Source: Polyangium sp. 15x6
GTDB taxonomy: Bacteria; Myxococcota_A; Polyangia; Polyangiales; Polyangiaceae
Length of the DNA stretch: 64,000 nt
Assembly (NCBI RefSeq): GCF_029960785.1
Contig: NZ_JASBQE010000038.1
Location: forward strand, 44,602-108,601
Direction of reading: 5' to 3'
The notes beneath the pieces are model-generated. The model did not search any database. It was given only the letters and a program-made list of their open reading frames with translations, and was not told the origin of the DNA. Positions within the stretch are counted from its first letter, which is position 1. Every line of letters begins with the position of its first letter. Below are positions 54,719 through 62,977 of this stretch, in pieces. Position numbers and translations under genes: made by a program.

Positions 54719-56539
54719 CTAGAGTGCGCCGCGGCGCTTGACGAGCTCTTGAATGGCGAGGTTCGCGACGTCGAGGCGCATCCATGGATCGTTCGCCCCG
54801 ACCCCTTCCCCACCCTTTCCAAGGGCGAACACGACGGGCGCGCTCGGGCCGAGGTCGGCTTTGCCGGCGCGGCGATTCAGGAGGCGCAAGGGATCCACGA
54901 AGGCGACGAATGCGGTCTTGTCGCCGACGGCCGCGACGGCCGATTTTGCCTCGGCGCGGCCCGAGAGGTTTTCCTTGCCGGGCGACTCGAGGACGGTCCG
55001 GAACGCGGCCTTGGCGTCGTAGCCGGCTGCGAGGACGAGGCCTTCCTTGCCGAGCATGTAGAGGACGTCAATCGTGCTCGGCACGCCCTCCAGCGAAGGA
55101 GCGGGGGTGTCCTTGCCGGATTTGTCTTTCCGGTCCTTGCTCGCTTTGCCCTTGTCGTCCTTGCCCTCGACGCGCGCGAGGCGGATGCGGCGAATGTCGC
55201 CTGGAAGGTTTTCGAGGACGGTCTTTCCGGTGCTGACTTCGATCTCGTTTTGACCGAGCCACGAGGAGAAGCTCTTTCGTTTGGCGAGACCGAGGAGGTT
55301 TCCGAGGGCCTCGTCGAGCTTGCCTTCGTTGGCGACTTCGCTGCGCGCGTAGATGGCCGGGCCCGTGGAGAGGAGCGAGGCGCCGGCCGTGAAGGAGTCG
55401 CCTCGGCCCTCGGCGAGGGCGACGAGCGCAGCCGAAAGGGCGGCGCGGTCTTCCTCGGGGACGTCCTTGCCCATCGCTGCGATGAGGGCGTCGGCGTATT
55501 TCTTGGCGTCGGCCGTGCGTGATTTCGCGCTGTCTTGCAGATAGATCGCGAGGTCGGTGTCGGCCGGCAATTCGAGCAGGCGGCGCGGATCGCCGACGGT
55601 CATCGCGGCGATGTTCGAGGCGCCGACCGAACCCTCGCGCGGCGTGCCGAGGAGGCGCAGGTGCGCCGCGCGGTCGTCGAAATCGAGGGTGATGCGCGCG
55701 TGGTCGAGCTCGACGAGGATGCCGAGCAAGGCGTCCACGAGTCCATTCAGCGGGCTCGGGACGGGCGTGGGCGCTTTGCCGCCCTCGGCGGTCGCGCCGG
55801 GGCGGGGGCGGGGACGGAGGCTCTCCCAGCTCGAGCGCAGGCCTTTTTCGATCGGGCCGCCGAGCGCCTCGCGCGGCAGCTCGAAGGAGACGTCGGCCTT
55901 CGGCATCTTCGCCGAGGGCAAGGTGCGCACGACGTACGGGCCGACGTCGAGCAGGTCCGCGGCGTCCTGCGCGAAGAGGAGGTAGTTGCCGAGCAGGCCG
56001 ATCGCCATCGCGCGAGCGCCGCCGTCCTTGGGTTCGAGGAGGGTGATGGAGGTCTTCTCGTCGACGCGGATCTGGAAGCGCGCGTTCTCGCCCTTCACGA
56101 GCAAGCCCTCGACCTTGCCGGCGTCGCGCACGTGGATGCCCATCGCCGAGCGCGGGCGGCCGCCGCCGGTGCGCTCGACGAGCGCGCCGACGAGCGGGAG
56201 GTTGCCGTCGATCTCGGCGGAGACGGCGAGCGGCAAGCCGAGGAGCGTGACCGCGAGGTTGCCCGCGTTCGAGGGGAGGAAGAGCGCAGGTCCGCCGACG
56301 GCCGCGCGCGCCTTGGCCCAGGCTTCGTCGGGGTTCGGGACGAAGACCTCGGCGAGCAGGCCCGCCGGCGCCGGGATCGGCTCGAGGGGCGCGACTTTCT
56401 GCGGCGGCGGGGGCTGTTCGTCCTTGCAACCCGTGAGGGTCACGGGGAGCGCGAGGGCGAAGGCGAAGAGGAGCCCGCGGGCGAGACGGGTGATGGCACG
56501 TCGCGGACGGGCTCGGAGGGGCGGGGCGTGGGCGCTCAT
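54719..56539 (-). CDS. Large lipoprotein of unknown function
   Basis: A 606-residue protein. The signal peptide ends in the lipobox LTGC. The mature part begins KDEQPPPPQKVAPLEPIP and continues as a mixed alpha/beta domain (AEVFVPNPDEAWAKARAAVG, LLGLPLAVSAEIDGNLPLVG). A long Lys/Asp tract (GKDDKGKASKDRKDKSGKD) lies near residue 485. The protein reads like DUF3352-type or other large periplasmic lipoproteins. No motif is diagnostic. The ATG at 56539 is divergent from the SDR-like gene. The stop lies next to structured repeat copy 1. Confidence 0.75.
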   Translation of the reverse strand: MSAHAPPLRARPRRAITRLARGLLFAFALALPVTLTGCKDEQPPPPQKVAPLEPIPAPAGLLAEVFVPNPDEAWAKARAAVGGPALFLPSNAGNLAVTLLGLPLAVSAEIDGNLPLVGALVERTGGGRPRSAMGIHVRDAGKVEGLLVKGENARFQIRVDEKTSITLLEPKDGGARAMAIGLLGNYLLFAQDAADLLDVGPYVVRTLPSAKMPKADVSFELPREALGGPIEKGLRSSWESLRPRPRPGATAEGGKAPTPVPSPLNGLVDALLGILVELDHARITLDFDDRAAHLRLLGTPREGSVGASNIAAMTVGDPRRLLELPADTDLAIYLQDSAKSRTADAKKYADALIAAMGKDVPEEDRAALSAALVALAEGRGDSFTAGASLLSTGPAIYARSEVANEGKLDEALGNLLGLAKRKSFSSWLGQNEIEVSTGKTVLENLPGDIRRIRLARVEGKDDKGKASKDRKDKSGKDTPAPSLEGVPSTIDVLYMLGKEGLVLAAGYDAKAAFRTVLESPGKENLSGRAEAKSAVAAVGDKTAFVAFVDPLRLLNRRAGKADLGPSAPVVFALGKGGEGVGANDPWMRLDVANLAIQELVKRRGAL

Positions 56540-56617
56540 CGTACGTCGGAAGGCTAGTACGAATCGCGGGCCCGTTTCACCCCGGTCTGTGGGGTTCGCA
56601 TGCGGTAAGCTCGGTAC

Positions 56618-57751
56618 GTGCCCCGCCCCGGTCACGACGAGGTCGTGCTGATCAACGGGTTCCCTTCGCTCTACGCGCAGCGGATCACCGAGCACGTGCT
56701 GTCCACGAACCCCCGCGCGTTCGTGTACGTGGTCGTGCGGGCCGAGGAGAAGGTCGAGGCCGATCGGGCGCTCGTCGCGCTCGGGGAGGCCGCCGCGGCG
56801 CGAGCGAGCGTGCTCGAAGGAGATCCCGCAGCGATGGATCTCGGGCTCTCGGGCGCGGAGTACCGGCAGCTCGCGTCGGAGGTCGATCGGATCCACCACG
56901 CGGCGCACGCGGCGTGGGTGGGGATGGACGAGGCGACCGCGGCGCGGGCGAACGTGGCGACGACGGCGGAGATCCTGGAGCTCGCGCGGGCGTCGAGCTC
57001 GCTCGAAGCGCTGGTCGTGCACTCGACGGCGGCCGTGTCGGGCGACCGGACGGGCGTGGTGTACGAGGAGGAGCTGGAAGCCGGGCAAGAGTTCCACGAC
57101 GAGGCCGCGCGGGCGCGGATGCGAGCCGAGGCGGTGGCCCGGCGCGCGAGCAAGACGTTGCCGATCGTGATCGTGCGGCCCGGGGCGGTGGTCGGGGCGT
57201 CGGGGCCGGGGGATCGGCTCGACGCGCTGCACCTCGCGGCGCTGCTCGCGCTGACGACGCCAGCGGAGATCCCGCTGCCGTTGCCGCAACGAGGCGAGGC
57301 GCCGGTGCACGTGGTGCCGATGGAGTACGTGGTCCGCGCGTCGTGCGCGCTCGGGCGGATGCGGGAGGCGCGCGGCAAGACGTTTCACCTCGTGGATCCG
57401 CATCCGATCGCGGCGCGGCGTTTCTTCGAGGTGCTCGGGCGCGCCGCGCGCGGGTGCAACCTCCGGCAGGTGCCGGCGAGCGCGGCGGCGATGCTCCTGC
57501 GTACGCCGGGGATCGAGCGGTTCGTGCGCAGCCCCAAGGCGTTCCTGGAGCAGATCGCGCGCGGCGTGCGGTACGACGCGCGCGCCGCGACGAGCGCGCT
57601 CGCGGGGACCGGGATCACGTGCGCGCCGTTCGAGGCCTACGCCGAGGAGCTCGTGCGCGAGGTGGAAGAACATGTCAGCGCGCGACGCGCGCCGCGGCCG
57701 CCGTCGTCGTCTCCAGGGGGAGAAGCAGAGGTGTACGATCCGTTCTCGTGA
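56618..57751 (+). CDS. SDR/male-sterility-like NAD-binding protein, atypical
   Basis: A 377-residue protein of the extended SDR or male-sterility type (GTG 56618). The nucleotide loop is VVLINGFPSLYAQRI, which lacks the last glycine of GxxGxxG. VVHSTAAVSGDRTG matches the central strand, and IVIVRPGAVVGASGPGDRLD the substrate loop. The usual YxxxK is replaced: the segment reads EFHDEAARARMRAEAV, without Tyr and Lys at the expected places. It may be non-catalytic or use other residues. It overlaps the SGNH gene by about 80 bases in another frame. Confidence 0.75.
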   Translation: MPRPGHDEVVLINGFPSLYAQRITEHVLSTNPRAFVYVVVRAEEKVEADRALVALGEAAAARASVLEGDPAAMDLGLSGAEYRQLASEVDRIHHAAHAAWVGMDEATAARANVATTAEILELARASSSLEALVVHSTAAVSGDRTGVVYEEELEAGQEFHDEAARARMRAEAVARRASKTLPIVIVRPGAVVGASGPGDRLDALHLAALLALTTPAEIPLPLPQRGEAPVHVVPMEYVVRASCALGRMREARGKTFHLVDPHPIAARRFFEVLGRAARGCNLRQVPASAAAMLLRTPGIERFVRSPKAFLEQIARGVRYDARAATSALAGTGITCAPFEAYAEELVREVEEHVSARRAPRPPSSSPGGEAEVYDPFS

Positions 57752-59078
57752 GGTTTTCTGGGCGGGAGCGTTGCTCGCGCTCGTCGTCGCGGCCTGCGGC
57801 GGGGAACATCGGCAGCCGGCGGACGCAGGGCCGGTTCCGTCGCGTCCCGTCGCGTCCGCGTCCGTGTCTGCGTCCGCGTCGGCCAACGTGCCCGCGCCTG
57901 CGGCCTCGGCGAGCGCCGCCGCGCCGATCGAGACGGCGATCCCGGACGAAGCGGCATCCGCGGCCCCGACGCCCGCGCTGCCGACAGGCGAGCCCGAGCT
58001 TTCGCGGTTTCACGGGGCGCTGCGAGAGCTCGGCCGGGGCGGTCGGAAGGCGCACGTGCGGATCCTCTGGCTCGGCGATTCGCACGGGCAGGCGGACTTC
58101 TGGACGGGGGCGATGCGCGACGTCTTGCAGAAGCGGTTCGGCAAGGCGGGGCCGGGGTTCGTGCACGTCGGCTGGAAGCAGTACAGGCACGACGGCGTGC
58201 GGCTGTCGACCGAAGACAAGTGGACGATCCGGCCGAAGGTGCCGGCCGCGTCGTCACGAACGGGCGACGGGGTGTTCGGGCTCGGCGGTCTCGTGACGAC
58301 GGGTCCGGCCGGCAGCGGTCGCGCGCGGGTGAACGTGACGGACGAAGGGCTCGCGAGCCGGCTGTCGTGGGACGTGTGCTACCGGCTGCGCTCGGCCGAC
58401 GACGAGTTCGAGGTGTCGCTCGGCAGCGGGCCGAAGACGAAGATCCGCACGACCGCGACCGAGCCGCCGGGCGAGCTGCGGCATCTCTTGCTGGTGAGCG
58501 AGGGGCGCGAGACGCTGCAGGTGACGCCCACGCGCGGCAATCCCGAGCTCTGCGGGGTGGTGATCGAGACGGATCCGGCCGAGCGGCCAGGGGTGGTGCT
58601 CGACACGCTGGGGATCAACGGGGCGCGGTTCGGGACGCCGCTCGCGTGGGATGAAGCGAGCTTCGGGGCCGAGCTCGCCCGGCGGAAGCCCTCGCTCGTG
58701 GTGCTGGAGTACGGGACGAACGAGGCGGGCGACGTGGCGGTGGATCCGGTGAAGTACACGCAGAGGCTCGTGCGGCTCGTGGAGCGGATCCGCCGCTTCG
58801 CGCCCGACACGGACTGCCTCGCGCTCGCGCCGACGGATCGCGCGGACACGCGCGCACGCACGCCGCTCGTTCGTGACGCGATCCGCGAGGGCGCGCGGCA
58901 GGCGGGGTGCAGCTTCTGGGATACGTACGCCGTCATGGGCGGCGAGGGCTCGATCCGGGCGTGGGCGGCGGAGTCGCCGGCGCGCGCGGCGGGCGACGGC
59001 GTGCACCTGACGCAGCGGGGCTACCGGGATCTCGGCGAGGCGCTCGCGACGCACGTCCTCCGCGGTTTGCCCCCGTGA
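57672..59078 (+). CDS. SGNH/GDSL hydrolase lipoprotein
   Basis: A 468-residue protein. Because no closer start exists, it probably begins at ATG 57672, within the end of the SDR-like gene. The signal region FWAGALLALVVAACG has a lipobox. After a Ser/Ala-rich linker the SGNH domain shows LWLGDSHGQADFW (block I, with the nucleophile Ser), YGTNEAGD (block III) and DGVHLTQRGYRDL (block V, catalytic Asp/His). Members deacetylate or esterify surface glycans. It is exported and likely acts on cell wall or capsule polymers; this is inferred. Confidence 0.85.
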   Translation: MSARDARRGRRRRLQGEKQRCTIRSREVFWAGALLALVVAACGGEHRQPADAGPVPSRPVASASVSASASANVPAPAASASAAAPIETAIPDEAASAAPTPALPTGEPELSRFHGALRELGRGGRKAHVRILWLGDSHGQADFWTGAMRDVLQKRFGKAGPGFVHVGWKQYRHDGVRLSTEDKWTIRPKVPAASSRTGDGVFGLGGLVTTGPAGSGRARVNVTDEGLASRLSWDVCYRLRSADDEFEVSLGSGPKTKIRTTATEPPGELRHLLLVSEGRETLQVTPTRGNPELCGVVIETDPAERPGVVLDTLGINGARFGTPLAWDEASFGAELARRKPSLVVLEYGTNEAGDVAVDPVKYTQRLVRLVERIRRFAPDTDCLALAPTDRADTRARTPLVRDAIREGARQAGCSFWDTYAVMGGEGSIRAWAAESPARAAGDGVHLTQRGYRDLGEALATHVLRGLPP

Positions 59079-59148
59079 GACCCGTCCTCGTCCCCGGAAA
59101 AACGGAGGCGCGTTTCCTGCACTCACCCGCCCCCTTCGGAGGGGGAGC

Positions 59149-60294
59149 ATGGCCCGAGCGGGCGAGCTGTTGGGGGACCGATACCGGCTGATCCGGGCGA
59201 TCGGCGCTGGCGGGATGGGGACCGTGTGGTGGGCCCGCGACGAACGGATCGGGCGTGACGTGGCGCTGAAGCTCTCACCCCCCGAGGGCGACGTCACCGG
59301 AGCTCCCTGTTTCGTGCGCGAGACGCACATCGCCGCGCAGATCTCTCATCCGAACGTCGTGGGTGTGCTCGACGCCGGAGAGGCCGCGCCCGAGCGTCGT
59401 TTCCTGGTGATGGAGCTGCTCCGAGGCGAGACGCTGGCCGAGAGGTTGCGCTCGCGCGAGCCGCTGCCCGTGGCGGAGGCGTTGTCGATCGCGATCGAGG
59501 TTTGTCGAGGGCTCGAGGCGATCCACGCGCACGGGATCGTGCATCGGGACGTGAAGCCGGAGAACATCTTCCTCGCGGACGTACCAGGCGAGGGGCGCGT
59601 GCCGAAGCTGCTCGATTTCGGGTGCAGCGCGCCGATGGGTGCGCCCGCTGTGCCGAGCGGGTTCGTCCCGGCGCCGCTCCGGGCCGGCGAGCCGAGCGAG
59701 TGTTCGCCGGAGGGGACGCCGCGGGTCGTGGGGACCCCGCAGTACATGAGTCCAGAGCAAGCGAGCGGTGATGAGGACGTGGACGGGCGCGCGGATCTCT
59801 GGGCGCTCGGGGCGGTGCTGTACGAGGCGCTGGCGGGGCGGGCGCCGTTCGACGGGACGGACGTGGACGCGGTGATCGAGGCCGTGCTCGCGGAGGAGCC
59901 GGGTCCGCTGCCGGGCTGGGTGCCAGAGGGCGCGCGGCGGCTCGTGGCGAAGTGTCTCGAGAAGGATCGACGCAGACGGTATCCAGGCGCGCGGGCGCTG
60001 CGGTTCGCGCTGGAGGAGGCGCTCGCCGATTTCATGGGCGCGTCCTCGACGGGCTTCACGCGGAGCCGGGGTTCATCGATGAGGCCGCCCGCGCGAGGTC
60101 GCGGGCGCACGGCAGGGTTCACGATCGCAACGGCGCTCGTGCTCTTCGCCGCGGGCTCGCTCCCCTCCTTGGAAGTCGCGCGGCGGGCAGCAGCGCACCT
60201 GCTGCGCGCGACGGTCGGAGATGCGGTGAAGGCCGCCGCAAGCCGCTCGCGCGAGGCAGTGCTGTACGAGGCGAGGCCCGCCGAACCACGGTGA
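59149..60294 (+). CDS. Membrane Ser/Thr protein kinase
   Basis: A 381-residue kinase with intact motifs: GAGGMGTVWW, the lysine in DVALKLSPP, HRDVKPENIFL, LLDFGCSAP and GTPQYMSPEQAS. It is followed by an alpha-helical linker and a single membrane span near residues 325-345 (TIATALVLFAAGSLPSL), with a short outer tail. This is the PknB-like type of receptor kinase, though no sensor domain is visible. ATG 59149 starts MARAGELLGDRYRL. It ends 10 bases before structured repeat copy 2. Confidence 0.92.
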   Translation: MARAGELLGDRYRLIRAIGAGGMGTVWWARDERIGRDVALKLSPPEGDVTGAPCFVRETHIAAQISHPNVVGVLDAGEAAPERRFLVMELLRGETLAERLRSREPLPVAEALSIAIEVCRGLEAIHAHGIVHRDVKPENIFLADVPGEGRVPKLLDFGCSAPMGAPAVPSGFVPAPLRAGEPSECSPEGTPRVVGTPQYMSPEQASGDEDVDGRADLWALGAVLYEALAGRAPFDGTDVDAVIEAVLAEEPGPLPGWVPEGARRLVAKCLEKDRRRRYPGARALRFALEEALADFMGASSTGFTRSRGSSMRPPARGRGRTAGFTIATALVLFAAGSLPSLEVARRAAAHLLRATVGDAVKAAASRSREAVLYEARPAEPR

Positions 60295-60303
60295 CGCGCG
60301 CGT

Positions 60304-60592
60304 CGCGCCGGGGTTTCACCCCGGACCCCGACCAGGGGTTGTCCACCCCTGGACCCGGACCAGCGCAAGCGCTGGACCCAGGGCGACAGCGCGCGATGCG
60401 CGCTGTCGACAGGGGAAACGTCGCTAGCAACGAGGGCAGCGCTGCTGTCTCGATGGGCGAGGCCTCGCGGTCTTGCCAGGGCCTGTTCGATGAACTGCGC
60501 ATCGCGCAGTTCATCGACCCCGAGTCCAGCGCTTGCGCTGGTCCGGGGTGCAGGGGGCGGACAGCCCCCTGCTGGGGTGCGGGGCAAAGCCA
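60304..60592. repeat. Structured inverted-repeat element, copy 2 (inverted)
   Basis: The same element as at 54405, in opposite orientation. Both flanks carry accagcgcaagcgctgg hairpins and a gatgaactgcgc/gcgcagttcatc-type hairpin. The core shares the word order gaacagg, ggcaagacc and agcgctgcc (read on the minus strand) with copy 1. It lies between the kinase stop and the convergent iron-enzyme gene, 10 and 5 bases away. Confidence 0.8.
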
Positions 60593-60597
60593 CGCTC

Positions 60598-61338
60598 TCA
60601 GACGAGATGGCGCGCCACGGCCGAGCGATACGCTTGCCAGAGCGTGAGAGCTTCGGTCATCGCGTCGATGAGGGAGGCTGCGAGGTCGCTCTCGGGTGGG
60701 ACGTGGGCGAGGAGCATGTTCCATGCGTCGCGACGATGCCCTCCCTCGACGGCGCGGTGGGCGCGGGCGAGGCGCATGCGCTCGGGGGGACAGCCGTAGT
60801 GGAGGACCATCGGGTGCGTGCGGATCACCTCGTCGATGGGCGGGAGTTTTCGTTTGCCTTCGAGCTCGGCGCGCTCGTGCACGCTGCCTTCGACGAAGAT
60901 GGTCAGGATTGCGGCGCCGATTTGCCAGGGCGGGCTTGCGCTCACGCGGTCGAGCATCGCGCGGTAGGTGAGGGCCTCGGGTTCGAGGGGGATCGAGGGG
61001 GCTTCGATCGAGGCGCGATCGATGCCGAGGCCGTCGATCATTTCCAGGAACAAGGCTGGGTGCGGGACGCCGAGGCTCAGCTTTCCGGTCTGCTCTTCGT
61101 AGAGGTTCTCGGCGAGCGCGATGCGCACGTCGTCGGGCGGGCCCTGGCCGAGGACACGCGCGAGCAGCACCGGGAAGTCGCGCACGTAGGTGCGGTATTC
61201 GTGGCGGAAATGCGCGGCGAGCGCGGCGCGCGAGAGGCCTGGCTGCGTGAGCTTCGGCCAGGCCCAGTGGTTCTTCTGATCCATGATGGAAAGCAGGCGC
61301 TCGACGAGCAGCCCGCGGTCCCCCCTCGCGATCGTCAT
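60598..61338 (-). CDS. Haem-oxygenase-like iron enzyme (PqqC/CADD-like)
   Basis: A 246-residue protein of the TENA/THI-4/PqqC-like helical fold. Candidate iron ligands are Glu81 or Glu82 and His93 (LYEEQTGKLSLGVPHPAL), Glu150 (IFVEGSVHERAEL), and the C-terminal motif His194-x3-Glu198-x2-His201 (AHRAVEGGHRRD). This is the diiron pattern of haem-oxygenase-like oxidases such as CADD. It starts at ATG 61338, 64 bases after the PqqD/YkgJ-like gene, so the two are probably one operon. The substrate is unknown. Confidence 0.78.
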   Translation of the reverse strand: MTIARGDRGLLVERLLSIMDQKNHWAWPKLTQPGLSRAALAAHFRHEYRTYVRDFPVLLARVLGQGPPDDVRIALAENLYEEQTGKLSLGVPHPALFLEMIDGLGIDRASIEAPSIPLEPEALTYRAMLDRVSASPPWQIGAAILTIFVEGSVHERAELEGKRKLPPIDEVIRTHPMVLHYGCPPERMRLARAHRAVEGGHRRDAWNMLLAHVPPESDLAASLIDAMTEALTLWQAYRSAVARHLV

Positions 61339-61402
61339 GGGCTCGATCCTCCTTGGATCGTTATGACGTCGAAGCGTCCGCGTGCACGCGATCGCCGCGT
61401 TC

Positions 61403-62821
61403 CTACGCGCCTGGCACGTCGTGGGCGTACGCGTCGAGGCCGTGGCCCCGGAGCGTCGCCTCCACGAGGGCGAGCGGATGCGCGAGCGCGGGCTCGCTCT
61501 GCGCATCGCCTCGCGTGAACACGAGCGGCAAGGCGCGCGCGAGGAGGATTCGCGCGGCGCGATCGCGAAGCGCGTGCGCGAGGGGGAGGTCGCTGGAGAC
61601 GAGCTGATAGGCGTGTGCGCCTGCGCGAAGGTAAAAGGCCTCGGCGCGGGCGCGCGTGGCAGGAGCGGGCGCGGCGAGGGTCGGATCCTCGGCGAGCGCG
61701 CGGGAGGCGGCCTCGATCCAGCGGACGGCGCGGCGCGCGAGGTCGTGCTCGGCGCGGAAGGTCGCGTCGATGCGTGCGCGACGGGATGCGCGCGACGCGA
61801 GCGCGGCGAAGAAGGGGCGGAAGAGCTCGGCATCGAGGGGCGCGGGCTCGGCGAGGGCGCGTGTCGCGGCCGCGGGATCGAGGCCCGATGTCTCCACGGA
61901 CGATGCGAGCGCTGCGAGCGCATCCGCCGTGTCGATCGGCGCGGGAGCCTCCGCGACGGCATGCATGAAGCGAACGAGATCGGCGCGCGTACCGTGCCTG
62001 CCCGGGGCGAGCAGCAGCGTCTCCGGGAGCTCGACGATCAGGATGCCCTCGTCGAGATCCGCGGAGCTTCGCGCGCCTTCGGGGACGAGCGAAGCGCCAT
62101 TCGGCGGCGGCTCGAGCGCGCTCGCGAGCACGCATGCGCACTCCACCGCGGGCGCGACGCGCACCGCCTCCCCATCGTCGATGAAGAGCGCAGGAAACGT
62201 CTGGCACCCGAGCGGTTTTACGTGCGCGCCCTGCGCCGCGTGCAGGCGGCAGAGCCCGCTGCCATCGAGGTACGCGCAGCGGCCGTCGACGAGCGGCACC
62301 GAGCTCGCGCCGCAGGGGGAGGAGCCTTGCAAAGGCGTGAACGCGCGCTCGGGGTGATCACCGGCGTCGAGCACGCGCGGCAAGAGCGCGCGGGCGTAGG
62401 CTTCCTCGACGGGCCGGAAAATGACGGAGGCATAAAGACGGCAGCAGCTCCCGCGGCCGTCACACGCGAGGGAAAATCCTGGCACCGGATCGAGCCGTCG
62501 TGATGCGCCGCGGGCCTTCGACTCGGGCAGCGGCGCGACGCCTTCGGCGAGCAGGCCAGCCTCGTGCAGAGCGGCGAGGAACGCGCGCAGGGTCTCGACT
62601 TTCGCGAAGGTCCCGACGCGCGAGGCCGCGGCCACGATCCCTTCGAGATCACGCGATCCGTCGGCCTGCGAGAGCAATCCCCACTCGCGCGCGCCGAGGC
62701 GATATGCGAGGCCCGAGCGCTGATCGTGCAGGACCCAGAAGTCCTCGTCACCCACGCGGTGGCGCCGGACGACGGCGTGATCGGCGAGGCGAGGACGCGA
62801 GGGGAACGGCGCTGGCGACAT
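61403..62821 (-). CDS. PqqD-like domain fused to YkgJ-type cysteine cluster protein
   Basis: A 472-residue protein. Residues about 15-95 (HRVGDEDFWVLHDQRSGLAY, LLSQADGSRDLEGIVAAASR) read like a PqqD or peptide-chaperone winged-helix domain. Residues 115-215 carry a metal-binding cysteine cluster of the YkgJ type: Cys120, Cys126, Cys127, Cys170, Cys182, Cys191 and Cys206 (CDGRGSCCRLY, PLGCQTFP). The rest (220-472) is helical with no clear motif. YkgJ-like clusters bind zinc or iron-sulfur. Its neighbour is the haem-oxygenase-like iron enzyme, so a shared oxidative modification is possible but not shown. Confidence 0.78.
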   Translation of the reverse strand: MSPAPFPSRPRLADHAVVRRHRVGDEDFWVLHDQRSGLAYRLGAREWGLLSQADGSRDLEGIVAAASRVGTFAKVETLRAFLAALHEAGLLAEGVAPLPESKARGASRRLDPVPGFSLACDGRGSCCRLYASVIFRPVEEAYARALLPRVLDAGDHPERAFTPLQGSSPCGASSVPLVDGRCAYLDGSGLCRLHAAQGAHVKPLGCQTFPALFIDDGEAVRVAPAVECACVLASALEPPPNGASLVPEGARSSADLDEGILIVELPETLLLAPGRHGTRADLVRFMHAVAEAPAPIDTADALAALASSVETSGLDPAAATRALAEPAPLDAELFRPFFAALASRASRRARIDATFRAEHDLARRAVRWIEAASRALAEDPTLAAPAPATRARAEAFYLRAGAHAYQLVSSDLPLAHALRDRAARILLARALPLVFTRGDAQSEPALAHPLALVEATLRGHGLDAYAHDVPGA

Positions 62822-62977
62822 GGTCAGTTGCGAGCCCAGTGCTGAACGTGTGCCTCGCTACCTGGATTCGGCGCGCCACGCGCTTCGCGTGCGAGGCTCC
62901 TCGCGAGAGGCGCCGGCCGTGCAACCTGAAAAGCTTGCTGGATCCGGCTTCTACGAACCTGATAGCATGCGGCGGCA

